Below, piece by piece: positions 46,929-55,900 of a stretch of 64,000 bases of DNA. The stretch is from NCBI GenBank assembly GCA_012274445.1, contig JAAROD010000015.1:1984001-2048000 (forward strand), in the 5' to 3' direction. Source of the stretch: Sclerotiophoma versabilis. Its lineage: Eukaryota; Ascomycota; Dothideomycetes; Pleosporales; Didymellaceae. Both the position numbers and the translations under genes were made by a program. Position 1 is the stretch's first letter. Each line of letters starts with the position of its first letter. The notes beneath the pieces were generated by a model that saw only the letters and a list, made by a program, of their open reading frames with translations, ran no database searches and was not told where the DNA came from.

Positions 46929-47083
46929 ATGGCAACCACTATGAAGACAACACCCAAGACCCCTGGCGGCGGTGAAGCCCGCGATGGAGGCAGTGAGCAA
47001 CTCTCGAACCGTTCGTTGACCGCGGATTGTCATATCTGACATGCTCAATAGGGAAGCCGTCCAACACCAACCGGGAACTTTAA
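46929..47083 (+). CDS. Micro-gene with RDGG motif (31 aa), unknown
   Basis: Exons 46929-46992 and 47052-47083, giving 31 aa. The 59-nt intron has good signals: donor gtgagc, branch tctgac, acceptor aatag. The start context is AGAACAATGG. The peptide begins MATTMKTTPKTP, then has GGGEARDGGRKPSNTNREL. If unspliced, the frame would instead run 36 codons to 47039, keeping the same first 20 residues. The part GG-x-E-[AS]-R-D-G-G recurs twice in the next micro-gene (48191). There is no signal peptide or membrane segment. I know no family; expression is unproven, and the main support is the shared motif and the splice signals. Confidence 0.45.
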
Positions 47084-48190
47084 GCGACTGCGCCTTCAAG
47101 ACCTCCCGCAGCAACTCACCATGCGACACCACGACTATTCGACGCAGCGCGTTGTATGTCGTACTCGGACTTTACCTTCGTCTCTTTCCAGCATCATGAC
47201 CATCTCAACTTTACGAATCATTATGCACAGCGATTGACTTGTTTCGCATTTCGGTTTTCAAGACAAAGAGCACCTTAAATCTACGCTGGGCCGGCGTACA
47301 GTCGATACCGGAGTTACGGGGCGCAGCATCCTTGGAAACCCATCGCATTCGACAACAACATCAATGGTACTCACCGACGCTGGGCTGTGTTCTCCGGTGA
47401 ATGAGGCTCGCAGGCAACGAAGAGTCATCACCCATCATTTGCAGGACCTCCGGGGAGTACTTATCGACATTGGCAGTGACTGAGGCATCTTGTGTGCCTT
47501 GAAGTCTGCCGTTCCGCAGCAGTAGCAGCCCCCAATGCGGCTGTGCGCCCGGTCACGCTTTCACGAAATAGTTCAGCCTAGCAGGCAGCGAACTGGGGTT
47601 CGTCGACTAGACACCGCAAGCCGCCCTTCTGCCTGAAAGGCAGCCTCAAAAACATGGCCCGTCTCGTAACTCGGCATCGGTCAAAGTGGCTATGACCCAC
47701 TAGGAGGCCCTCTTGTGGTGGGCAAAAGGAGTCACCAGCTCGTTCTCCAGGACCGTTGGCCTTCTCGAAGGCGCGCTAGAAGGATGGCAGCCTATCAATC
47801 GTTCTATTCATCAGGCTTCAGCCAATGGCGGTCATCAATTAGCAAGGGGGGCGCAGCAATATCGTTCTTTCATACTCACCATTGAGTGCGACGGAGGAAT
47901 TGCATCAAGTTCTGCGTCATAACCCGGGCAAGAAGGCAGTCGTTTGCCTGTTCCTGAAGCAAATGAATGAGGCAGTACAGATAGTGGCGCCTCCAGCAGG
48001 CCTCAAGGCGCAACGGCTTATATACCTGAGGTTCCAACGTTCAAGCCCGTTATCAAACATCATTTACATACATCAAGGCTTACAGTCTGCCTACATCAAC
48101 GTACAACACCACATCCCGCAACCACTATCGACGCCATAGGCTACCAGATCTCGCACACCCACCAAGCATATAATCACATCGACCACCAAT
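47084..48190. other. Region between the two RDGG micro-genes
   Basis: 1.1 kb with no other supported gene. A TATA-like ttatatacc lies at about 48019-48027, some 165 bp before the second micro-gene. No further RDGG-coding copy was found on either strand here. Confidence 0.5.
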
Positions 48191-48343
48191 ATGCGAGCAC
48201 CCAGCTTCAACAACAACCTCGACCTCAATTTCTTCGGCGGCTCCGAGTCTCGTGACGGCGGTGCACCCAACCGATCTGCTAGGTTCAACCTGCCCATGAT
48301 GAAGGCAATGCGTGGTGGTCCTGAGTCCCGCGACGGTGGCTAA
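48191..48343 (+). CDS. Micro-gene with two RDGG motifs (50 aa), unknown
   Basis: A single exon of 51 codons including the stop. The start context is CACCAATATGC. The peptide contains GGSESRDGGAPNRSARFNL (about 16-34) and ends exactly with GGPESRDGG, so the motif occurs twice, the second copy at the C-terminus. It is rich in Gly, Arg, Asn and Ser. An intron with good signals (gtatgt...ctaacag, 48361-48402) lies 17 nt past the stop and would be in the 3' UTR, which supports a real spliced transcript. It shares the motif with the gene at 46929. No signal peptide, cysteine or membrane segment. It is too short for similarity-based naming and I know no family. Confidence 0.5.
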   Translation: MRAPSFNNNLDLNFFGGSESRDGGAPNRSARFNLPMMKAMRGGPESRDGG

Positions 48344-49715
48344 GAAGCCAATCATCTCAAGTATGTTGATCATCTGAGTCTGCCCTCGACTTGATCTAAC
48401 AGCTTCAAGATCATGCTTCCAATATGCCTCATATTGGTTGTGCCGGGCCATAATCTCTCCCTCAATACTGAGAGTTTGGAACCCGGCAGCGGTGTTCGAT
48501 TTCGGTCAACACCTCTCCACTAGTCGCTGGCTTCGGCTTCCTACACGACATGGCTCTGACCACTCTTCTTACGCTTTCTGGATACTCTCGCGCCTCATTA
48601 CTCTTGCAGCGTTCTGCATTTTCAACAGCATTTTCGGTGTTTGGGTTTTGATTTTTGGTGTACAACATTGGGATGGCTGTATGATACCACGCGTTTCGAA
48701 CGTACATTTGCTTTCGGGTGAGACGGCGCTACAACAGAACGAAGGGCAACCTTAGATTACTAGATTTCATTTGGCCGGATAGATCATACTTAGACCAGCA
48801 TAGCAATCGCGCTTTGCTTCATACCAGGGCTTTGGCCGTCGATCATAGATGGGGAAGAATAGTCGCGATAAGGATAGTAATGTGAAGATAGGAATCAAAC
48901 TCTCGACAAAGCAGCAACTTGTGCCTAATTGAGTGATGACTGATGCAGGTGTTTGCGACGACTAACACAAAAGACACGAGTGATCTCAAGCTTTGAGCTT
49001 GCAATGTTGGGTGGTGTTGAAAAAAGTGGAGACAGGATATGTGATCTGGTTTTCATGTACCCCACGCCTTGGCATCAGTAATAGCATTACATGCATGTTT
49101 GCTTCTTGCCTAAGGTTATAGAGAGCGATCCTGCAACTCAGCTCTTCTGCACCAAATCTCTTCACTCGAATGGTGTCAACCCGCAACCAGGCGTCAATCA
49201 AATGAATACTATTCAAGCGTCCTTACGCAAGGCAACAGTGCCTCAAAACTGAAATCTGAAATGACGTATCCAGTCGGTTGTGCACGTTCTCGGGCGCCCC
49301 GCCGAAGGGCATGTAAATGACTAATTTGAACCCGAAAACAGTGTCAGGCACGCGCAAAACAGCAGCTTCTCACAGTGTCACAGGGTGATGAACCGCGCGA
49401 AGACGGCGTCAAACGCGCCCAGACGCGAAAAGATGGGTCTTGCTAATGCTCAAGAAAAGCTGATAAGAACATCGTGCCGGTACGTATCGGCCACAGACTC
49501 TTGGAACTGTTCAGCCGTATGGTTTACTCGCGGGTACGGTGAAAGCCAAGAGCGATTCAAGAGCTTTTAAGGGTCGACAAGCGATCGCGTCATCTGTTGG
49601 CTGCCGTCTTTGTCGTCTTCTCACCTTACATTCGAACATTCCTACGCAAACGTGAAGATCCCAGACTACTGTAACGGAACTCAACTTCGAAGGTCTACAC
49701 AGCACACATACGAGA
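48344..49715. other. Intergenic region, about 1.4 kb
   Basis: Apart from the possible 3' UTR intron at its start, I see nothing. Short open frames do not look coding. Confidence 0.5.
48361..48402 (+). other. Possible 3' UTR intron of the 48191 micro-gene
   Basis: A 42-nt stretch begins gtatgt and ends ctaacag, matching the donor, branch and acceptor pattern of coding introns in this window. It follows the stop codon by 17 nt. Confidence 0.4.
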
Positions 49716-50238
49716 ATGACTACACGACCAGCTCAGGACCGCATTGCCTCTCACGGCCGCGGCGGCGCAGGTAAGTTCCAGCCTTGCAAAACATCATTTG
49801 CGCATACCTAGGCGCCTTGGATGCGGCCAGAAAAGATTCACACTTCCTATACGTATTCGTATCTGCGCAACTAGGCTCGATGGTTTTGAAGATATTCTAC
49901 TGATTCAAGAAGGCAACATCGCGCCAGATAACAGCACTGCGTACACCAAGCCCGAAGACCTAGTCACTCCTACGATCAAATCGAACACATATACTACTGG
50001 CCGTGGTGGACAGGGTAACATGGCAAAGAACGACAACCCGGAGAATGCCCGTCTTGCGCAAGACGTTGAGGGCCCTACGAAGATCTCCGAGCCTAAGGGC
50101 GCTGTGCACTACGGACGCGGTGGTGCTGCGAATATCATTTCCGACAAGGATCGCAAGAGCAGTGAAGCTGAGCGCAGCGAGTCTGGCGCTTCTGCTGAAC
50201 AGGGTCTCTTGTCTAAAGTCAAGGGCTTCTTCAAGTAA
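49716..50238 (+). CDS. DUF3602/Par32-like small protein
   Basis: Exons 49716-49770 and 49913-50238 (126 aa). The 142-nt intron uses gtaagt and a caagaag acceptor; the nearby AG three bases earlier would break the GRGGAGN motif. The protein has three GRGG repeats typical of the DUF3602 family: SHGRGGAGNIAPDN (about 13-26), TTGRGGQGNMAKND and HYGRGGAANIISDK. A Ser/Glu-rich stretch follows, ending LLSKVKGFFK, a possible amphipathic helix. In yeast the related Par32 is a TORC1-regulated inhibitor of ammonium transporters; that role here is inference only. The chain is otherwise disordered and hydrophilic. Confidence 0.85.
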
Positions 50239-51477
50239 GCCAGCAGTGGCTGTTAGAGGATCTTGACGGCTGGCCTAAACATTCTGGTCTTCATCAGAGA
50301 CCCCTAGATTAAGCTTAGAAGAGTAGGGGTGATACATGTATCAGGGTGTCTTTGTTTTGTTATGATATACCTTGGGGTTGGAATGCGTTTCTTGATACCA
50401 CTCAGTGCATTACGTTGAAGATAGGAAATGCTGTACAGCATACTTAATACTACTACATTCCTCTGTCGACGGCTCGTATCCAGATTCTAATTACCCACAC
50501 AACCGCAATTGAGGTAAGTCACTTCAGCCTTGCTCGACTATTCCCATGCCGCCTCGGTTTGATATGCATTTCCTTCCTGCAAGTCAGGTTCCCAGGGTCT
50601 CCTGCAGCCTGGCAAGCGCGACGCGGGGTCGTGACGGTGGGGCAAGCATGGGAGTAAGAGCAGCCGACCTCCACCGGCTTTCAAATGTTCTGATTCACTT
50701 ACTGCATGTTGTCCACTTCCGACCGACATGCCGTCCTACTATGCTGAGACTATGCTCATATCGACACAGGCACATCACGTTGCTTCGGCGCGTGTAAACA
50801 GCCTTATTAGAGCAGGCGGCGCTCTACTCTGACCCGATGCTGTGAACTTCGTGGTGTGCTCCGTCTGCCCATCGCTACTTCTGCTCAATACCATGTAGTA
50901 AATTCCTTATGCTCGGTGGAAGATAAGATGACGACATTATATCATCATATATCTCACATATCAAACCACCTACAACAGTAAAATCCCCTTCGAGAATGCT
51001 GTGAAGATCGCTCCCTACACCCGGAAGTCTTACCGAACCATCATACTAAGAGCCAACCGCTCCGCTCTATTGTCAGATAAGTATCCGTGAATTACGACTC
51101 GGCTGGCAGCGACGTGCATCCGATTATGCTTTTTTCTGTGGGGTCTGATCTACTCACATAAAGAGACCACCACTTACATCGGGACTGTCGTCCTTCGACC
51201 CCCCCCCCCCCCATTACTAACGTGTCCACCAGCTATTGGTCGCAGCGACAATATGAAGAGTTAAGGAGTAAATCGTTACGAGGACCTAAAGTAGGCCTGA
51301 GGTCTATGCATATGCAAGAGACGGATATCAATACTAGGACAAGACGGACGCTCCCTATTATTTTGGAGAGAAAACTTGCCGGTAGGAAGATTTAAGCCGT
51401 TGTCCCTGTAGTTTTCAAATTCGACATCGATTCGTCAACTCGATACTTGGGAGACTCTGAATAGTACCATTTCGACA
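50239..51477. other. Intergenic region, about 1.2 kb, with a poly-C run
   Basis: No supported gene. An open frame at 50546-50797 contains GRDGGASM but lacks other support. A 14-base C run lies at 51199-51212. The last 300 bp probably hold the promoter of the oxygenase gene. Confidence 0.5.
51199..51212. repeat. Poly-C tract (14 nt)
   Basis: An uninterrupted run of 14 C, about 270 bp before the oxygenase start codon. Its length may be unreliable in assembly. Confidence 0.9.
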
Positions 51478-52663
51478 ATGATAACAACAACCGAAGAGAC
51501 CTGGGTCCACTATCATGATGGAGGCATTCCTGGACGTCGACGAGTCTTGACTGGCACCACAGCTAACCCGACTTTCAGCGAGCTCCCCAAAATTGACTTT
51601 CAGCGCATATACTCCGAAGATATCTCAGATCGCCAGCAACTCGCAAATGAAGTTGGAGCGGCGTGTAGGGACGTCGGATTCTTCTATGCCGTGAACCATG
51701 GTGTTGATGAGAGCATATTGGAGGACACGTTGGAAGCATCGACAAGGTTCTTCGATTTGCCAACAGAGATCAAGATGGAGGTGCATAATCAAAAGACGTC
51801 AAAGTTCAGAGGGTACGGCTAGGTCGTTACTAGTCCTTCTTTTGTCGCTTACAGGCAGACCAGGTACGAGGCTTTCCTGGAAGGGAAGCTGGACCCCAGT
51901 ACGAGAGGAGGTATATTTCCGAATGATATGCATCTGTATATGAGACTGACTTGCGTCTCCAGATTTAAAAGAAGGGTTCCTTATGGGCGAGGACGCTACA
52001 GACCCGGAACAAAATCCATGTGTAACGCCGTCCACCGCAAAGCCCCGGAATCAATGGCCAACCCACCCTTTAGCGTTATTCTGGAGACCTGCAATTTATC
52101 GCTACTACATCGCCATGTACACATTTAGCAAGCGCCTCCTCTGCATCTTCGCCCTCGCCCTCGACCTCCCCGAAACCGCCTTCGACGATATCACCACTCA
52201 CCCCATGACCAACGTCCGCGCTGTACACTACCCACCGCAAGAATCAGAATCAGATGTCGGTATCGGCGCACATACGGATTTTTGCTGGTTCACTCTTGTC
52301 TATCAGTCTCAAACAGCCCAGCCAGCTCTCGAAGTGTTAAACGCGAACGGCATCTGGGTTCCTGTGCACCCCGAACCTCGTACTTTCGTCGTGAACATTG
52401 CGGACTTCTTGAAGCTGGTGACTGGAGGTACGTGGCAGAGCACAGTGCATAGAGTGAGGAACATGGGAGGAGAAGAGAGGTACAGCATGCCGTTCTTCTT
52501 TAGCCCGAATGAAGATGCGAAGGTCAGTGTGTTGGAGCAATTCAGGAAAGAAGGAGAAGTTTACGAGGAACTTGGGGTGGGCGAGTACTTCCAGAAGAGA
52601 TTGGACATCGATCGGACGACCCACCTAGAAGATGAAGAGGGCAAGAAGAAGGGGGAATACTAG
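51478..52663 (+). CDS. 2-oxoglutarate/Fe(II)-dependent oxygenase (isopenicillin N synthase-like)
   Basis: Exons 51478-51812, 51855-51910 and 51963-52663 (363 aa); introns are 42 and 52 nt. It has an N-terminal DIOX_N region (LPKIDFQRIYSEDISDRQQL, GAACRDVGFFYAVNHGVD, TRFFDLPTEIKMEV) and the GDLKEGFLMGED segment. The jelly-roll core holds the metal ligands His234 and Asp236 (GIGAHTDFCWFTLVYQ) and His293 (STVHRVRN). Arg303-x-Ser305 (RYSMPFFFSPN) should bind 2-oxoglutarate. All key residues are intact. Such enzymes hydroxylate, desaturate or cyclise small molecules; the substrate cannot be predicted. No synthase or P450 gene adjoins, so cluster membership is not indicated. Exon 2 (56 nt) is short but is fixed by reading frame and the GDLKEGF motif. 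Confidence 0.9.
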
Positions 52664-52988
52664 GACAAATAGTGCTGCTTTTAATTTGGTCGGGCCTTCA
52701 GAGTTCTCCTTCTCTATTTGGAGGTCCTTGTTTAGCCAGATCAAATGTCTTTGGGGAGGGCATTTCGTGCCAGATTGAACTGAAACAGAAGACGAGAAAG
52801 CCGTCAGAATAGGTGAAGAGAAGATCTTAATGGGATAACTGAAACTGATCTGAGCTGGATGTCATGTTGGCCATTGTTAGTGTCGATCACTCTATGCATT
52901 GATTGAATCGTGCTGTTCATACATATCCTTAATAGATGTGTTCGTGTCGTTGATGTCATCTAAGCCGCATTCTTTTTGGGAATGTATT
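52664..52988. other. Convergent 3' region oxygenase / proteasome beta6
   Basis: 325 bp between two converging stop codons. Nothing further recognised. Confidence 0.5.
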
Positions 52989-53832
52989 CTAATCCTTCTT
53001 CAAAGGTGTGAATGTCTCTTGGATACCGTCTCTGGTAATGATCATCATCTGCAGCCCATCACCAACCTCGATATGTCTCTCCACTGCACTCGTGAACGCG
53101 TCTCGCACCAAATCCTCGACATGGTTCTGCGGCAGAGGCTGTGGCACAACGGTCTTCAGGTTGTGTCCTGTCCCGCTACCTGGCTCGTACTGGTTCTTGA
53201 AGTTGACCTGGTTGTCCAAGAAGGGCATGATGAGTGATGCTGCTGCACCCGCTGCTCTGCACTGCTCCCTCTCGTAGCTGCCAACTGGGTCGTAGGAGTA
53301 CAACGCGCCCTTGCCGTCCTCATCCAAGCCACCCAGGATGGCGTGTACGTAGTAAGGGAAGAACCGCTTGTTGTAAAGGATGTGACTTAGACGCTGTGCG
53401 CATGCAGAGACAGTCATAGGCTTGCCGTGCTTGTACTTGTACATCTTCACAATAGTATCGAGGTGCTCCTTCAGCGCATGGCCGTCCGCAGCGAAACCGA
53501 CAACTGAAAGTACTATTCGTGCGCCCTTGTTGTCTGGTCCCTCGCCACCAATCTTGAAGAGCTTGGGCTCGTATCGTGTGTTGATGTTGTAACCGGATGT
53601 AGATCGAGTGTCGCCAGCGAGAATGGAGAAGTCAGCACCGGAAATACCGAGTGTCGATCCACCGTTGTCGGTGTATCTGCTCACGTCAGTACCTTCACTG
53701 TTCAATTGCAGGTCAATCAACGTACGGGTAGAAGCCGTGTTGCCTCTCGCCGGAGGGGACAGCTGTGGGGGTGCTCTTGAACGAGTAGCCTGGGCCACCC
53801 TGCGGAGGCGCTCCAGAGAAGATAGCGGCCAT
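52989..53832 (-). CDS. PRE7: 20S proteasome subunit beta type 6
   Basis: Exons, minus strand: 53832-53726 and 53676-52989 (264 aa); 49-nt intron. It is one of the non-catalytic beta-ring subunits of the 20S proteasome (yeast Pre7, human PSMB1). The N-terminal extension (MAAIFSGAPPQGGPGYSFK) leads to YTDNGGSTLGISGADFSILA, where active subunits would have a Thr at the cleavage site. Then come GDTRSTSGYNINTRYEPKLF, RFFPYYVHAILGGLDEDGKG and YSYDPVGSYEREQC, then AAGAAASLIMPFLDNQV, and the C-terminal IITRDGIQETFTPLKKD; all are typical of beta6. Its start codon is 395 bp from that of the divergent beta4 gene. Confidence 0.95.
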
Positions 53833-54227
53833 CGTGTGCTATCGAAGCTGTTGCAGTGTAGAGAGACTAGGACGGGGTGCTGATGCGGGGTGGGCAGAAG
53901 GTGGAGTGGCGATTGGCTTGTTTGCTGGTGGTGATGCTGGAGCTTGAGTTGACGCGGGCTTGATTGCCTGCCTACGCCCGCCAAGGCCGCAGCTGGTGAA
54001 GCTACGACCACCGCCGCCGCCGCCGCCGCGTCGTGGAGCTGCCTTGACGGTGACGGTGACAATCAAGCAACGCCTCACTTCGAACAACGCCTCTCAAACG
54101 CCTCTCCCAATCCCACCCTCACGATAGGGTGTAGCTCAGTTGGAGTTCCTCAATCGCTTCGAGCCTTACCAAAACCTACATCTGAACAACTCAAACACCG
54201 TCCCGCATCACATTACACCAAGTCACA
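53833..54227. promoter_or_regulatory. Bidirectional promoter of proteasome beta6 and beta4 genes
   Basis: 395 bp separate the two divergent start codons. It has a (CCG)n repeat at 54008-54030 and a repeated gacggtgac near 54046-54060. The yeast Rpn4 (PACE) sequence ggtggcaaa is not seen. Pairing of two proteasome genes here suggests joint control. Confidence 0.6.
54008..54030. repeat. Trinucleotide (CCG)n repeat
   Basis: About seven ccg units in the shared proteasome promoter region. Confidence 0.8.
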
Positions 54228-54963
54228 ATGTAAGAATAGCATATTGGCGGTTATTTCGACATGCTGATATCTCTACAGGGAGGTTCTACTTGGTATTACG
54301 GGGAAGGACTTCACCCTCATCGCTGCCTCTAAAGCTGCCATGCGAGGCGCCACTATCCTCAAGGCTACTGATGACAAGACCCGGGAGTTAAGCAAGCACA
54401 CACTGATGGCTTTCTCTGGTGAAGCCGGTGATACAGTGCAATTCGCCGAATACATCCAAGCAAACGTCCAGCTGTACTCGATGCGCAACAACATGGAGCT
54501 GTCGCCCGCTGCCACCGCCAACTTCGTTCGCGGAGAGCTCGCACGCGCACTGCGATCACGGAAACCCTACACAGTCAACTTGCTGCTTGGAGGGTATGAC
54601 AGCATCGCCGACAAGCCCACACTATACTGGATCGACTACCTAGCTAGTCTGGCACCTGTTCCTTACGCAGCACATGGATACGCTCAGTATGTTCTACCCA
54701 AGTTCTGAGTTCGCAACCATCAAGTACGCGGATTGTCAAGAGCAAGCTAACACGAATTCAGGTACTACTGTCTCTCATTACTCGACAAGCATCACCATCC
54801 TGACATCGACTACGAGCAGGGGCTGAAGATCATGAGGATGTGCACAGAGGAGCTGAAGCGCCGCTTGCCAATCGACTTCAAGGGTGTATATGTCAAGGTG
54901 ATCACAAAGGATGGTGTTAAGGATGTTGAGTACGAGGATGATGTCAAGGTTGCGATACCTTGA
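54228..54963 (+). CDS. PRE1: 20S proteasome subunit beta type 4, split start codon
   Basis: Exons 54228-54229, 54279-54686 and 54762-54963 (203 aa); introns are 49 and 75 nt. It matches beta4 (yeast Pre1, human PSMB2): MEVLLGITGKDFTLIAASK, LSKHTLMAFSGEAGDTVQF, YIQANVQLYSMRNNMELSP, VNLLLGGYDSIADKPTLYW, PVPYAAHGYAQYYCLSLLDK and the C-terminal VYVKVITKDGVKDVEYEDD. It is a non-catalytic beta-ring subunit. The start codon is interrupted: A and T are at 54228-54229 and G is the first base after the intron (donor gtaaga, acceptor tctacag). Unspliced RNA would read ATG TAA there. No other ATG lies at the right place in exon 2 (the next Met is at MRGATILK, well inside the fold), so this start is well supported. 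Confidence 0.94.
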
Positions 54964-55900
54964 GAGGATAATGCGCTGAACAAGGCATGACGACTTGAGA
55001 GTCTGCCCGACAGAAACAATACTCATGGCAAGAGACAGAGCGGTGAAGCACTCAAGGAACAGTGGGCCAGCATTACGACTGGAGTTACGATAGAGACGCC
55101 ATAGTCAATGAAAAAGATCACGAACGAAAGGCCTCGACCCGTTGTTAACAATGTTTCTCTAGAACCACCTTGCGACGTTCCATTGTTTGTCTAAGTTCAT
55201 GTATGGACGGCTGCAGGTACCCTCCAGCATGGCTATGACGCGCCTCTAGTCTAACGTCTTATCAAAAGCTACAATGTAACTGTGCACCATTCACACCAAA
55301 AATTCTGATATTCTTAACCATATAGAATCAATGTGAACATATACATGGCCAGAGAGGCTAAATAATAGCTTATAGTGTCAACAAGCAATATGTAGGTGAT
55401 AAAGGTCTCGAGAAGTCTAGGTACTGCACATTGATATCGCAATGGAGGTGTTCTCAGGATTGGAGCTCAAGGCTTGTCAAGCATAACGAGGCGTTCGGGC
55501 GACAAACAGGGTTCGTGACGAGAGACACAACCTCCGAAAACCCCAGGCTCGCTCTGGCGGACTGCCACAAGCCTTTCCCGTTTTCGTGATTCGGCTGCCC
55601 GCTTGAGGTCGGAACAGGCGTGTGATCTCCAAGGCACGTACGATGAAGACTCAAGGCGGTTAGAGGGGATGTGAAGCGGAAGATCGCCGCGGCTCACAGT
55701 TCGCCTTGTGGCTGCGTCAGAGTGAGGAATGACATCACCGAACCAGACCCAGAAGCTCTACCAATCCATCATGATTAGCATGGCCGCTGCAAGGTGGCTA
55801 AGGTTGTGTTCGTCATTTCCTCTGTTGTTTTAGATTTCTACCTTCCCTCGCATCGTTGCCAGCAACCCTGTGACGATCACCTGGACTTGAAGATTCCAGT
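54964..55900. other. Intergenic region before EIS1
   Basis: 937 bp with no supported gene. It carries the beta4 3' UTR and the EIS1 promoter. Confidence 0.5.

Noticed and set aside
50546..50797. Open frame with GRDGGASM, a possible third RDGG copy
   Set aside because: It lacks the GG-x-E-[SA] part before RDGG, has no splice or conservation support, and the rest of the frame looks random.
54127..54165. tRNA-like sequence in the beta4 leader (tagctcagttgg A-box match, cttcgagcc B-box-like)
   Set aside because: The A-box match is good, but the boxes are too close and no acceptor or anticodon stem can be folded. It is taken as chance within the 5' leader.
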